From NCBI GenBank assembly GCA_963696325.1, contig CAVOJV010000072.1:1-64000 (forward strand): a stretch of DNA of 64,000 bases, in the 5' to 3' direction. Both the position numbers and the translations under genes were made by a program. Below are positions 37,377 through 47,464 of this stretch, in pieces. The stretch is from CAVOJV01 sp963696325 (lineage in GTDB: Bacteria > Pseudomonadota > Gammaproteobacteria > Competibacterales > Competibacteraceae). Each line of letters starts with the position of its first letter. Position 1 is the stretch's first letter. The notes beneath the pieces were generated by a model. The model ran no database searches and was not told where the DNA came from. It worked only from the letters and a program-made list of their open reading frames with translations.

Positions 37377-38369
37377 TTAGGTTGCCTGGGTGCGAATCCG
37401 CTGGTTGCGGCCGCGCAAATATTCCAACGTGCCTAACAACAGGATGGCGAAGACGATCAGGATGGTGGCCACCGCCGCGATGGTGGGGCTGATGTTCTCG
37501 CGGATGCCGCTGAACATCTGCCGGGGCAGGGTAACCTGTTCGGGGCCGGCCAGAAACAGCGTGACGACCACCTCGTCGAACGAGGTGGCGAACGCGAACA
37601 ACGCGCCGGAAATGACGCCGGGTGCGATCAGGGGGAGCGTAATGCGGAAGAAGGTGGTTACCGAGTTGGCGCCCAGGCTCGCGCTGGCGCGAATCAGTCG
37701 GTTGTCGAAACCCTCCAGGGTGGCGCTCACAGTGATCACGACGAACGGCGCGCCGAGGGCGGCGTGCGCGAGAATCAGGCCGAGGTAAGAACTGTCCAGA
37801 CCGATCTGCACGAAAGCGAGATAGCAGCTCACGCCCACGATCACCACTGGCACCACCATCGGCGAGATCAACACGCTCATCAGTAAGGCCTTGCCGGGAA
37901 ACTCGCCGCGGGTCAGGCCAATCGCGGCCAGCGTGCCCAGCGCGGTGGCCAACAGCGTTGCCGCGGGGCCGATGATGAAGCTGTTTTTCAACGCCCGCAT
38001 CCACTCGGCGGAGGTCAGGAAATCTTCGTACCAGCGCAGGGAAAAGCCGGACAGCGGATAGACCAAAAACGAGCTCGAATTGAAGGAGAGAGGGATAATC
38101 GCCAGCAGCGGCGCAATCAGGAACAGCAGGATCAGCCCGCAGAGCACTCGGAATGCGTAATACCACACTATCTCTGCCGGACCGGCGTAGGGTTGTATGC
38201 CGGATGGCCTGACTACCCTGACCACCCTGACTACCGCGCCGGTTCTGGAGAAGATCTTTCTCAGTCTATAGATAAACAGTTCGATCAGGCTCAGGCGCCT
38301 GTCCTGGGGAGGCGTGAATTCCTCGTCCTGGTTGGCCTTGACCTCGGGTTTTGTGAGTTTTTCCGACAT
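37377..38369 (-). CDS. polyamine-type ABC transporter permease (PotC-like)
   Basis: A 330-residue inner membrane protein with six helices after a long polar N terminus. The permease EAA-type loop reads NRLIRASASLGANSVTTFFRITLPLI. SFNSSSFLVYPLSGFSLRWY matches the first periplasmic part of PotC-type proteins. It follows the partner permease by 21 bp. Substrate is not readable from sequence; the neighbours suggest an amine or omega-amino acid. Confidence 0.88.
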   Translation of the reverse strand: MSEKLTKPEVKANQDEEFTPPQDRRLSLIELFIYRLRKIFSRTGAVVRVVRVVRPSGIQPYAGPAEIVWYYAFRVLCGLILLFLIAPLLAIIPLSFNSSSFLVYPLSGFSLRWYEDFLTSAEWMRALKNSFIIGPAATLLATALGTLAAIGLTRGEFPGKALLMSVLISPMVVPVVIVGVSCYLAFVQIGLDSSYLGLILAHAALGAPFVVITVSATLEGFDNRLIRASASLGANSVTTFFRITLPLIAPGVISGALFAFATSFDEVVVTLFLAGPEQVTLPRQMFSGIRENISPTIAAVATILIVFAILLLGTLEYLRGRNQRIRTQAT

Positions 38370-38390
38370 GGCTTGGTCCCCGCTTTAGGC

Positions 38391-39638
38391 TCAGCCCAAT
38401 TTCAGCCGACTGGTGCCGATCAGACGGCTATACACGGCGTACAGGATCAATGTCACCAGCAACAGCAGCGTGCCCAGCGCGGCGGCCATACCCCAGTTGA
38501 TCGTGACATTGGTATAGAATGCCACGAAATAGCTCATCATCTGTTCCTTAGGGCTGCCGAGCAGCGCGGGGGTAATGTAATAGCCGATGGTGATGATAAA
38601 CACCAACAAACTGCCCGCTCCCAAGCCCGCCAAGGTTTGGGGAAAATAAATACGCCAGAACGCGGCGAACGGATGGCTGCCCAGGGAAATAGCCGCCTTA
38701 ACGTAGACCACCGGAATGCCTTTCATCACACTGTAGACGGGCAGAATCATGAATGGGAGCATGATATGCACCATGGCGATGTATACCCCAACCTGATTGA
38801 ACACCAGTTGGATGGGTTCGTGGGTAATGCCAACCGCTATCAGCGTCTTGTTGATCAGTCCTTCGTTCTGCAGCAAGACGATCCAGGCCGCCACCCGCAC
38901 CAGCACCGAGGTCCAGAACGGCAGCAGCACCATGATCATCAGCAGGTTACTTTGCCGCGCCGGCAGCGAGGCCAGCAGGTAGGCCAGCGGATAGCCCAAC
39001 CCGATGCAGATGACGGTTACGACCAGGCTCATCCACAAGGTGCGCCCCAGGATGGGGAGAAAGACCGCCTGCTGTGGGTCCGTCGCGACGACATTACCCT
39101 GGTCGTCGATCTGATGGTCAACCGCCGCCAGCAGATAATAGGACGTATACCGGCCAGTATTGCGCGCGATGGCGTGCCAGTAGGGGAGTTCACCCCAGCG
39201 CGGGTCGATGGCAATAAATCCCTCGCGCATGGATGCGGCATCTGTGAGCGGCATCTTGCGGGCGGTGTTCATCACCAGGCTGCGGTAGCCGCTGATTTCG
39301 CTGTTCAGGCGCTTTGCCGCATTGGCGACCGTCTTGTTCTCATAGGCTCGCTGCAGATCCTGGGACAGTGCCACGAATACCGGTTCGCCCGGCGCCGCCT
39401 TGCCGTCCCAGCCGTGCAGGGCGGCCACGGTTTTGGGCAGGGTGTCGGCCACCTCTGGATTCTCGACGCTGCGCACCAACATGCCGGCGAGCGGGAAGAT
39501 GAATACCAGCAACAGAAACAGCGCGAGCGGCACAATCAGTGCCAACGCCTGCAGGCGTTGTCGGCGCTCCGCTCGCTTCAGCTTGACCATCAGGGGTACA
39601 TCTGGCGTGCCTTGCAGGGTTGCTTCTACGGTTGCCAT
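38391..39638 (-). CDS. polyamine-type ABC transporter permease (PotB-like)
   Basis: A 415-residue permease. One N-terminal helix (ALIVPLALFLLLVFIFPLAG) is followed by a periplasmic insertion of about 130 residues, larger than in PotB itself, then five helices. The cytoplasmic loop reads VYVKAAISLGSHPFAAFWRIYFPQTL. First permease in the operon after the binding protein. Confidence 0.88.
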   Translation of the reverse strand: MATVEATLQGTPDVPLMVKLKRAERRQRLQALALIVPLALFLLLVFIFPLAGMLVRSVENPEVADTLPKTVAALHGWDGKAAPGEPVFVALSQDLQRAYENKTVANAAKRLNSEISGYRSLVMNTARKMPLTDAASMREGFIAIDPRWGELPYWHAIARNTGRYTSYYLLAAVDHQIDDQGNVVATDPQQAVFLPILGRTLWMSLVVTVICIGLGYPLAYLLASLPARQSNLLMIMVLLPFWTSVLVRVAAWIVLLQNEGLINKTLIAVGITHEPIQLVFNQVGVYIAMVHIMLPFMILPVYSVMKGIPVVYVKAAISLGSHPFAAFWRIYFPQTLAGLGAGSLLVFIITIGYYITPALLGSPKEQMMSYFVAFYTNVTINWGMAAALGTLLLLVTLILYAVYSRLIGTSRLKLG

Positions 39639-39710
39639 GGTTGACCCGCGAGAGTTGGTTGCAAGAAGTCACCGGGGGCGGACCCGGCCCGCCCCCCGTG
39701 CGCAATGGCT

Positions 39711-40754
39711 TTAGTTGGCGGCCGCCCAGGTGTTGAAGCGCTGTTCCAGCTCTTCGCCGCGGTCCACCCAGAACGGGATATCAATCGCAAACGCACCTTT
39801 GAGGTTGGCGGGCGCCGTTGGCAGCACTTCCGCCCGCTTGGGGTCGATCAGGCTGACCGCTTTGGTATTGGTAGGCCCGTACGCAATGAATCCGGAAAAG
39901 ACTTTTTGGTTCTCCGGCTTGCTGGCGAAGGCGATGTACTGATAGGCTTCCGCTGATTTCGGATCCCCCTTCGGAATCGCCCAACTGTCTACGTCGTAGA
40001 TACTGCCATTCCACACGATCTTCAGATTCTTGCCTTCCTTCTGTGCCGCGTCGATGCGGCCGTTATAGGCGGAACTCATGACCAGATCGCCCGACGCCAG
40101 CAACTGGGGCGGCTGGGCGCCCGCTTCCCACCATTGGATGTTGGGTTTGATCTGGTCAAGCTTCTTGAAGGCCCGTTCCACGCCTGCCTTGGTAGCCAGT
40201 ACTTTGTACATTTCTGAGGGGGAGACGCCGTCCGCCAGCAGGGCGATTTCCAGGGTATACTTGGCGCCCTTGCGCAGGCCGCGCTTGCCGGGATACTTCT
40301 TGACATCCCAGAAATCCGCCCAGGAGGCCGGTGTGCCCTTCACCAGGTCGGCGTTGTACGCCAGCACGACGGACCACACGAAGATGCCGATGCCGCAATC
40401 GGATACCGAGCCCGGTATGAAATCTTTCTTGTCGCCGATCTTGCCGTAGTCCAGCTTTTCAAACAGCCCTTCCTCACAGCCGCGCAACAGTTCCGGCGAT
40501 TCCACCTCGACTACGTCCCAGGTGGGCTTGCCGGCTTCAACCATGGCCTTGATCTTCGCCATTTCACCGTTGTACGCGACCGGTATGATGTTGATGCCGG
40601 TAGCCTTCGTGAAGGGTTCGTAATAGGCTTTGGCCTGCGCCTCTTGGCTGGCGCCGCCGAAGGAAATAACGGTTAGATCCTTGGCAATGGCCGCTTGGGT
40701 GAGACAAGCCGCCAGCATTCCAAAGCAGGTAGTACTGAGTATCCGCTTATTCAT
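39711..40754 (-). CDS. polyamine-type periplasmic binding protein
   Basis: A 347-residue PotD/PotF-like solute receptor with a signal peptide (MNKRILSTTCFGMLAACLTQ, cut near AAIA). DLTVISFGGASQEAQAKAYY and NGEMAKIKAMVEAGKPTWDV mark the first lobe; YKVLATKAGVERAFKKLDQI and WWEAGAQPPQLLASGDLVMS the second. The ligand is not known; putrescine or 5-aminovalerate would suit the region. Confidence 0.9.
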   Translation of the reverse strand: MNKRILSTTCFGMLAACLTQAAIAKDLTVISFGGASQEAQAKAYYEPFTKATGINIIPVAYNGEMAKIKAMVEAGKPTWDVVEVESPELLRGCEEGLFEKLDYGKIGDKKDFIPGSVSDCGIGIFVWSVVLAYNADLVKGTPASWADFWDVKKYPGKRGLRKGAKYTLEIALLADGVSPSEMYKVLATKAGVERAFKKLDQIKPNIQWWEAGAQPPQLLASGDLVMSSAYNGRIDAAQKEGKNLKIVWNGSIYDVDSWAIPKGDPKSAEAYQYIAFASKPENQKVFSGFIAYGPTNTKAVSLIDPKRAEVLPTAPANLKGAFAIDIPFWVDRGEELEQRFNTWAAAN

Positions 40755-40848
40755 GATGCACTCCTGGTGGGTCTATTGTTGTATGGATTTAAAAGGCTTG
40801 CTTGGTAGTACCTTCGGAACGGCCGCCGGGAAATTCGCCCGGCCTGCA

Positions 40849-41943
40849 TTACAGGGGGTCCAACGCCCGAATATCGGCGGTTTCCCAGCCTAGCGGTACT
40901 TCGGCGCCAACCTTGAGTTCGGCGTCAAGCTGGGCTATTGGAACCTTGATAACGAAATCGGGGGTATCGCCGACGCCCATCCGTACCCGTAAGTGGTCGC
41001 CGAGGTAAATCAACTCCGCGATGGTGCCGGTAAACTGGTTCGGACAGGCAATCGCATGGGCATTCAACATCACCCGCTCCGGACGGATCGATAGCGAGGC
41101 CGGTTCGCCGACGCCGCCCACATTGATCGCCCTGGCAACGATTTCCTCGCCGGTCTGCAGGCGCACCGTGCAGGTCGGGCCGTCGATGGCGGTAACGGTG
41201 CCGGAAAGCGAGTTGTTCTCGCCGATAAAATTGGCGACGAAGGCATTGCGGGGTTCTTCGTACAGTTTTTCCGGTGAGTCGATCTGCTGGATGATGCCAT
41301 GATTGAAGACGGCGACGCGATCGGACATGGTCAGCGCCTCCGACTGGTCGTGAGTCACATACACCACGGTGATACCGAGCTGCTGATGCAGATGCTTGAT
41401 TTCCATCTGCATGTGTTCCCGCAGTTGCTTGTCCAGCGCGCCGAGCGGTTCGTCCATCAGCACCAACTGCGGTTCGAACACCAACGCGCGGGCCAGCGCG
41501 ATGCGTTGCTGCTGGCCGCCGGACAGTTGTGCTGGATAACGCCCTCCCAGGGATTCCAGCTTGACCATCTGCAGGGCCTTGCGCACCTTGTCCTCGATGT
41601 CGCTTTTGGGGAGCTTGCGGACGGTCAGCGGATACGCGACGTTTTCGTTGACCGTCAAGTGCGGGAACAGTGCGTAGTTCTGGAACACCATGCCGATGTT
41701 GCGTTTGTGGGGCGGCACGTTGTTCAAGCGCTGGCCGTTCAGGAAGATGTCGCCGTGGGTCGGCACCTCGAAGCCCGCCAACATCATCAGGCACGTGGTC
41801 TTGCCGGAGCCGGAAGGCCCCAGCAGGGTCAAGAATTCACCCCGGGCAATATCCAGGTCAAGGTTTTTGACGATCAGGGTGACACCGTCGTAGCTCTTTT
41901 GCACGCCGCTAAAGCTGACCAGTGCGTCTTGATTTTCATTCAT
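40849..41943 (-). CDS. polyamine-type ABC transporter ATPase (PotA-like)
   Basis: A 364-residue ATPase: Walker A GPSGSGKTT, Q-loop, signature LSGGQQQR, Walker B and D-loop DEPLGALDKQLREHMQMEIK and a C-terminal TOBE domain ending GWETADIRALDPL. First gene of the transporter operon, whose order is ATPase, receptor, permease, permease, regulator. Confidence 0.93.
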   Translation of the reverse strand: MNENQDALVSFSGVQKSYDGVTLIVKNLDLDIARGEFLTLLGPSGSGKTTCLMMLAGFEVPTHGDIFLNGQRLNNVPPHKRNIGMVFQNYALFPHLTVNENVAYPLTVRKLPKSDIEDKVRKALQMVKLESLGGRYPAQLSGGQQQRIALARALVFEPQLVLMDEPLGALDKQLREHMQMEIKHLHQQLGITVVYVTHDQSEALTMSDRVAVFNHGIIQQIDSPEKLYEEPRNAFVANFIGENNSLSGTVTAIDGPTCTVRLQTGEEIVARAINVGGVGEPASLSIRPERVMLNAHAIACPNQFTGTIAELIYLGDHLRVRMGVGDTPDFVIKVPIAQLDAELKVGAEVPLGWETADIRALDPL

Positions 41944-41964
41944 GGCGCAGCCCCCAGACAGTCG

Positions 41965-42072
41965 TTACAGAGAACGATAACAGCGATCAGGATGGAAGTA
42001 GCCGTGGAACGCGCTGGAGATGCGGCCCACGAGTCGCATCCCAGCCGGGAAGGGAATGACGTACAAGGACAT
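41965..42072 (-). CDS. 35-residue small ORF before the transporter operon
   Basis: ATG at 42072 is preceded by AGGAGAAGATC, a good ribosome-binding site. The product (SLYVIPFPAGMRLVGRISSA, then FHGYFHPDRCYRSL) is not hydrophobic and has no family I know. It ends 21 bp before the ATPase start. It may be a leader peptide, a small protein or a chance frame. Confidence 0.4.
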   Translation of the reverse strand: MSLYVIPFPAGMRLVGRISSAFHGYFHPDRCYRSL

Positions 42073-42385
42073 GATCTTCTCCTAGTCTAGGATTCGGGTT
42101 GTGGTTTTCCACCATCGCACGTGATGTGCACTCAAACAGCCCTTAATCCTTGGCTAGTTGCGAGCATTCTGCCTAGGCTCGCTTTGGGGCTACATGCCGC
42201 TCATAGACATCTGCCTGGTCTAAGGCCGAACCCGCTTGTCTTTGGCCAGGAGGAATGCTGCTGCTTTACGCGTAGAAACGAACCAGCGACACCCAGCATA
42301 CCCTCACTATAGCAGCACTGCCGCAACAGGCTAGAGTCTTTGAAAGTCAATATCATCAGCCACCCCGCCAGGCTAGCCCGCTGGA
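42073..42385. other. intergenic, promoter of the transporter operon
   Basis: About 310 bp without a gene between the aminotransferase stop and the small ORF. It should carry the promoter for the transporter operon on the minus strand. I see no clear operator or terminator. Confidence 0.4.
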
Positions 42386-43708
42386 TCATAAGGCGGGCTC
42401 GGCAGCGGCGACCGCTGCTTGCATCTGCTTGCCCTGAGCGGCGAATTCAAGGGCATGGGCCAACTTCTGAAGCGCCTCCGCGAATACCTCGTCCTGGATT
42501 GTCAGCGGCATCAGGAAGCGGATGACATTGAAGTAGACGCCACAGGTGAGCAGCACCAGACCCTGCTCCAGCGCCTTGGCCTGCACTTCCTTGGCGAACG
42601 CGGGATCTGGCTCATGGCTGCCCGGTTGATTGAATTCCACGGCAATCATGGCGCCTAGACCGCGCACGTCGGCGATGTGGGGCATCTTGGCCTTGCGATC
42701 GTTCAGGAAACTTTTTAACCACTCGCCAAGATGATTGGCGCGTTCGACCAGTTGCTCTTCCTGGATGACAGCAAGCACCGCCAGCGCCGCGGCGACCGCC
42801 AGCGGATGGCCGGCGTAGGTGCCGCCCAGCCCGCCTGGAGGGGCCGCATCCATGATATCGGCGCGGCCGGTGACGGCTGACAGCGGGAACCCCCCCGCCA
42901 GGCTCTTGGCCATGGTTATCAGATCCGGGACTACCCCGTAGTGCTCCATCGCGAAGAGTTTTCCGGTGCGGGCGAAACCGGATTGGATCTCATCGGCGAT
43001 CAGCAGGATACCGTGTTCGTCGCAGAGACTCCGCAACGCCCGCATGAACTCGGGCGGGGCCACGTAGAAACCGCCCTCGCCCTGCACCGGCTCCAAAACA
43101 ATTGCCGCGACCCGTTGCGGATCGATATCGGCCTTGAACAGGTAATGCAGCGCCTGCAGCGAATCCTTTACGGTTACACCGTGCAACGGCACTGGGAAGG
43201 GTGCGTGATAGACATCGGCGGGGAAGGGGCCGAAGCCGACTTTGTATGGCGCCACCTTGCCGGTGAGCGCCATGCCCATCAGGGTGCGGCCGTGAAACGC
43301 GCCTGAAAAAGCGACCACGCCACTTCGGCCGGTGGCGACGCGGGCAATTTTGATGGCGTTTTCCACCGCCTCGGCGCCGGTGGAGAAAAACGCGGTTTTC
43401 TTGGCGAAGGTGCCCGGCGTGAGCTGATTCAGCTTTTCGGCTAGTTCCACGTACCCGGTGTTGGGGAATACCTGGTAGCAGGTGTGGGTGAACTTTTTCA
43501 GTTGCGCTTCGACCGCCGCAATCACCTTGGGATGGCGGTGGCCGGTATTAAGCACCCCGATTCCACCGCTGAAATCGATGTAGCGCTTGCCTTCCAGATC
43601 CCAGAGTTCCGCGTTTTCCGCACGCTCGGGATAAATCTGGGTCAACACGCCTACGCCACGCGCGGTCGCCTGCTCTTTTCGACTTTGCCACATGCTGTTT
43701 TGATTCAT
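42386..43708 (-). CDS. davT: 4-aminobutyrate/5-aminovalerate aminotransferase
   Basis: Class III PLP aminotransferase that turns an omega-amino acid plus 2-oxoglutarate into a semialdehyde. FSGGIGVLNTGHRHP, FFSTGAEAVENAIKIAR and LIADEIQSGFARTGKLFAME are typical; the PLP lysine is in TMAKSLAGGFPLSAVTGR. I chose the Met at 43708 (MNQNSMWQ). About 440 residues. GabT and DavT cannot be separated by motif; the glutaryl-CoA genes nearby favour 5-aminovalerate. Confidence 0.9.
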   Translation of the reverse strand: MNQNSMWQSRKEQATARGVGVLTQIYPERAENAELWDLEGKRYIDFSGGIGVLNTGHRHPKVIAAVEAQLKKFTHTCYQVFPNTGYVELAEKLNQLTPGTFAKKTAFFSTGAEAVENAIKIARVATGRSGVVAFSGAFHGRTLMGMALTGKVAPYKVGFGPFPADVYHAPFPVPLHGVTVKDSLQALHYLFKADIDPQRVAAIVLEPVQGEGGFYVAPPEFMRALRSLCDEHGILLIADEIQSGFARTGKLFAMEHYGVVPDLITMAKSLAGGFPLSAVTGRADIMDAAPPGGLGGTYAGHPLAVAAALAVLAVIQEEQLVERANHLGEWLKSFLNDRKAKMPHIADVRGLGAMIAVEFNQPGSHEPDPAFAKEVQAKALEQGLVLLTCGVYFNVIRFLMPLTIQDEVFAEALQKLAHALEFAAQGKQMQAAVAAAEPAL

Positions 43709-43983
43709 AGGTGCCACCGAACCTCGTTGCAACTCGCCGCCAATTCGCAGTGCTCGAACGGATCTCGAGCGGATAAACAAATATTCCCTACCATGAAAAC
43801 ATTTCTATACCTTCAACGATGAGAAAAAGCAACACTCCAGTAAGGGAAATTGTGGCGAACGATGCTTTGATGCTTTAAAGAATGGTTTTCGATAAATAGG
43901 TTATGGTCGATTGTCAGCGCCGCCAGCCAGGCTACATTCTCCGATGTTGATGAATATATGCATCGATACCACGGCATGTTGAA

Positions 43984-44568
43984 TCACAGCCTGTGCTTTG
44001 CCGAGAGATACGGTGGGGAACAGGCGCTGATGATTTCGCATTCCTCCTTATCCACGTTGCGGAAACGATGGGGTAGGCGACTGTGAAAAAAATAGGCTTC
44101 GCCTGGTCCGAGAACACGGCACCGATCCCCAATAGTAATTTCAATCCGGCCACGGATGACAATGCCCCCTTCCTGGCCCTCGTGACGCAGCATGGTTTCA
44201 CCGGTATCGGCACCGGGGCTATAACGCTCATAAAGCATCTCCAGATTGTGGCCGCCGCCACCGAGTTGACGGAACGAGATCGGCCCATCGATCAATTCCA
44301 CCAGTTCATGCGCCGCGAAAAACACCTGATCCTCACTGGGTAGTTCGAGCGTAAAGAACTCGTCGAGCGACATAGGAATACCGTCCAGCACCTTCTTGAG
44401 GGAGGCGACGGAAGGGCTGTTCTTGTTTTGTTCAATGAGCGAGATGGTGCCGTTGGTTACGCCAGCACGGCGGGCAAGCTCCCGTTGAGATAACCCAAGC
44501 CCCTCACGGACAGCCTGCAGGCGTGCTCCCAGATTGAACTCTCCTTTCTTAAGCCGACGCTCAGCCAT
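43984..44568 (-). CDS. XRE-family regulator with cupin domain (PuuR-like)
   Basis: A 194-residue protein with the same two domains as the one at 36713: HTH (LSQRELARRAGVTNGTISLI, about residues 23-75) and cupin (YSPGADTGETMLRHEGQEGG, PGEAYFFHSRLPHRFRNVD). It is upstream of the aminotransferase and divergent from the acyl-CoA dehydrogenase, a position suited to controlling both directions. The E. coli paralogue PuuR represses putrescine use. Confidence 0.92.
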   Translation of the reverse strand: MAERRLKKGEFNLGARLQAVREGLGLSQRELARRAGVTNGTISLIEQNKNSPSVASLKKVLDGIPMSLDEFFTLELPSEDQVFFAAHELVELIDGPISFRQLGGGGHNLEMLYERYSPGADTGETMLRHEGQEGGIVIRGRIEITIGDRCRVLGPGEAYFFHSRLPHRFRNVDKEECEIISACSPPYLSAKHRL

Positions 44569-44973
44569 GGTTAATGTTTTAAAACCTCTTGTATGACTAA
44601 AAAATCAGGAACAACGTAGGAGAATGGGGCAATCAAAGCTATAGCTTAAATTTAAATTATAAAGCAAGGACAAGCTGTTCAACATATTAAACGCTGGGTG
44701 GCTGGAGCAAGTACCTGGCTTGTTGTCATCGATTACTCTCTTATCATCCTACAAGGGCTATGCTGCTGCCTGGAAAAAACCCTATAATCCAGTCTCGGTA
44801 TAGTGAAACAGTTATTTAAAAACGGTATTGCATGAGGCTAACACAGGGAACCCTGGACAAAAATTGTTAAATTTATTAAACGAGTGATAAAGTATCGACA
44901 ACCTTAGTTTTGGATTAGGCGACTCAGTACTCAAGGTTTGCCAACTCCCCCTGGACCGATAGGGTAATTCACG
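44569..44973. promoter_or_regulatory. divergent AT-rich promoter region
   Basis: About 405 bp between the cupin regulator and the divergent acyl-CoA dehydrogenase gene. Long AT-rich stretches (TTAAATTTAAATTATAAAG near 44645 and TTGTTAAATTTATTAAACGA near 44865) contrast with the GC-rich genes. It very probably holds both promoters and the regulator's operators; I could not fix their positions. Confidence 0.5.
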
Positions 44974-46163
44974 ATGTCTACAAACGCTGAAGCCACATTT
45001 CGCTGGGATGACCCCTTCTTACTCGAAGCGCAATTGTCAACCGAGGAGCGGATGGTGCGCGACAGCGCCCGCGCCTACTGCCAGGAGAAGCTGCTGCCGC
45101 GGATCATCGAGGCCAACCGCCACGAGCGGTTCGACCGCGAGATCATGAACGAGATGGGCGAGCTGGGTTTGCTGGGTTCGACCATCAAGGGCTACGGCTG
45201 CGCGGGCGTGAACTATGTCTGCTACGGTCTGATCGCCCGCGAGGTGGAGCGGGTCGATTCCGGCTACCGCTCGGCGATGAGCGTGCAGTCCAGCCTGGTG
45301 ATGCATCCGATCCACGCCTATGGCAACGAGGCCCAGCGCGAGAAATACCTGCCGAGGCTGGCCACTGGCGAGCTGGTGGGCTGCTTCGGCCTGACCGAGC
45401 CGGATCACGGCTCCGATCCCGGCAGCATGAAGACCCGGGCCGCAAGGTCGCCGGCGGCTATCGCCTGAACGGCGCCAAGATGTGGATCACCAACTCGCCC
45501 ATCGCCGACGTCTTCGTGGTCTGGGCCAAGAACGACGCAGGCGATATCCGCGGCTTCGTGCTGGAAAAGGGCATGAAGGGCCTGTCCGCGCCCAAGATCG
45601 AGGGCAAGTTCTCGCTGCGCGCCTCCATCACCGGCGAGATCGTGATGCAAGACGTCTTCGTTCCCGAGGCGAACCTGCTGCCGAACGTCGACGGGCCTCA
45701 AGGGGCCGTTCGGCTGCCTGAACAGGGCCCGCTACGGCATCGCCTGGGGCGCGATGGGGGCGGCGGAGTTCTGCTGGCACGCCGCGCGCCAGTACACCCT
45801 GGACCGCAACCAGTTCGGCCGGCCGCTGGCGGCCACTCAGCTGATCCAGAAGAAGCTCGCCGACATGCAGACCGAGATCACCCTGGGCTTGCAGGCGGCG
45901 CTTGCGGGTCGGGCCGCCTGATGGACGAGGGCAGGATGGCGCCCGAGATGATCTCGCTGATCAAGCGCAACAACTGCGGCAAGGCCCTGGACATCGCCCG
46001 GCTGGCGCGCGACATGCACGGCGGCAACGGCATTTCCGACGAATTCCACGTCATCCGCCATGTGATGAACCTGGAGACGGTGAACACCTACGAGGGCACC
46101 CACGACATTCACGCCTTGATTCTGGGCCGTGCCCAAACCGGTATCCAGGCATTTACCGGCTGA
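44974..46163 (+). CDS. gcdH: glutaryl-CoA dehydrogenase-type acyl-CoA dehydrogenase, several indels
   Basis: FAD enzyme oxidising and decarboxylating glutaryl-CoA to crotonyl-CoA. In frame 1: ERMVRDSARAYCQEKLLPRI and GCFGLTEPDHGSDPGSMKTR. A slip near 45440 leads to GGYRLNGAKMWITNSPIADV and FSLRASITGEIVMQDVFVPE. A second near 45697 leads to GCLNRARYGIAWGAMGAAEF and RNQFGRPLAATQLIQKKLAD. A further change near 45905 leads to LIKRNNCGKALDIARLARDM and TVNTYEGTHDIHALILGR, with the catalytic Glu. All parts are present in order; codon use looks more GC-rich than in the neighbours. It begins the operon with the CoA-transferase. Confidence 0.88.
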
Positions 46164-46178
46164 GCCGTGGAGGCTGCC

Positions 46179-47402
46179 ATGACCGGCGCGTTATCGCATC
46201 TCCGTGTACTCGATCTCAGCCGGGTGCTGGCCGGTCCGTGGGCGGGGCAGATTCTGGCGGACCTCGGCGCCACGGTGATCAAGGTGGAGCAACCCGGCAA
46301 AGGGGACGATACCCGCGCCTGGGGACCTCCCTATCTGAAGGATAAGGCAGGGCATGACACCACGGAATCTGCCTATTTCCTGTGCGCCAACCGAGGCAAG
46401 CAGTCGGTCACCATCGATATCACTGGCCCGGCGGGTCAGGCACTGATCCGCCGGCTGGCTGCTCAGTCGGATATTCTGCTGGAAAACTTCAAGGTAGGGG
46501 GGCTGGCCAAATATGCCCTGGATTATGAATCCCTGAAAGCGATCAATCCCCGCCTGATTTATTGCTCCATCACGGGGTTTGGCCAGACGGGGCCCTATTG
46601 CCATCGTCCTGGCTATGACTTCATGATCCAGGGCATGGGGGGGCTGATGAGCATTACCGGTGAGCGCGACGACGCGCCCGGTGGCGGCCCGCAAAAGGTT
46701 GGAGTAGCGCTCGCCGATGTGCTGACCGGCATGTATGCCAGTGTGGCCGTGCTGGCGGCCCTGGCCTATCGGGAGCAGAGCGGGGTCGGTCAGTACATCG
46801 ATCTGGCCCTGCTCGATGTGCAACTGGCCTGCCTGGCCAATCAGGCAACGAATTATCTGGCCTCCGGTAAACCACCGGGACGGCTTGGCAATGCCCATCC
46901 CAATATCGTTCCCTATCAGGTCTTTGCCACGTTGGACGGGCATATCATCCTGGCTGTGGGCAACGACCGGCAATTCGCCCGGTTTTGCGAGCTGGCGGGG
47001 CGTCCCGCACTGGCCACCGACGAACGGTTTGCCACCAATGCCGCGCGGGTAAACTCTCGCGAGGTGTTGATTCCTATCGTGCGAGACCTTATGGTCGGGC
47101 GGAGCAGCCAAGCATGGCTGGAGGTGTTGGAACAGGCCGGTATCCCGAGCGGCCCCATCGATACCCTGGATAAGGTATTCGAGAACCCCCAGCTACGACA
47201 CCGGGAAATGCGTGTGGAATTGCCCCACCCACTGGCAGGGACCGTGCCCCTGGTGGCCAGCCCGTTACGACTGTCCGCTAGCCCGGTTCAGTACCGGCAA
47301 CCGCCGCCTACCCTCGGCCAGCATACCGACGAGGTCTTAAAGGAATTGCTGGGTTTGCAGGATGCGGATATCCAGGCGTTGCGGGTCGAGGGAACGATTT
47401 GA
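46179..47402 (+). CDS. family III CoA-transferase, probably succinyl-CoA:glutarate type
   Basis: CaiB/BaiF-type enzyme of about 407 residues. LSRVLAGPWAGQILADLGAT and KVEQPGKGDDTRAWGPPYL are the N-terminal signature; the catalytic Asp lies in RPGYDFMIQGMGGLMSITGE. It stands between gcdH and a semialdehyde dehydrogenase. In Pseudomonas a CoA-transferase of this family (GcdG) is paired with GcdH to activate glutarate, and the same role fits here. It overlaps the next in-frame start by 4 bp. Confidence 0.87.
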   Translation: MTGALSHLRVLDLSRVLAGPWAGQILADLGATVIKVEQPGKGDDTRAWGPPYLKDKAGHDTTESAYFLCANRGKQSVTIDITGPAGQALIRRLAAQSDILLENFKVGGLAKYALDYESLKAINPRLIYCSITGFGQTGPYCHRPGYDFMIQGMGGLMSITGERDDAPGGGPQKVGVALADVLTGMYASVAVLAALAYREQSGVGQYIDLALLDVQLACLANQATNYLASGKPPGRLGNAHPNIVPYQVFATLDGHIILAVGNDRQFARFCELAGRPALATDERFATNAARVNSREVLIPIVRDLMVGRSSQAWLEVLEQAGIPSGPIDTLDKVFENPQLRHREMRVELPHPLAGTVPLVASPLRLSASPVQYRQPPPTLGQHTDEVLKELLGLQDADIQALRVEGTI

Positions 47403-47464
47403 TCCGACGATTCCCGTGTAGGGAAATGCGGTCGGAATTCACCAGACTTAAGCAGGTAATCCTG

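Noticed and set aside
38193..39644. 483-codon plus-strand frame opposite the permease genes
   Set aside because: Antisense shadow of two membrane proteins with clear family motifs; it has no domain of its own.
42386..43780. Start of the aminotransferase at 43780
   Set aside because: The 24 extra residues are basic and unlike family N termini; the Met at 43708 matches the usual start.
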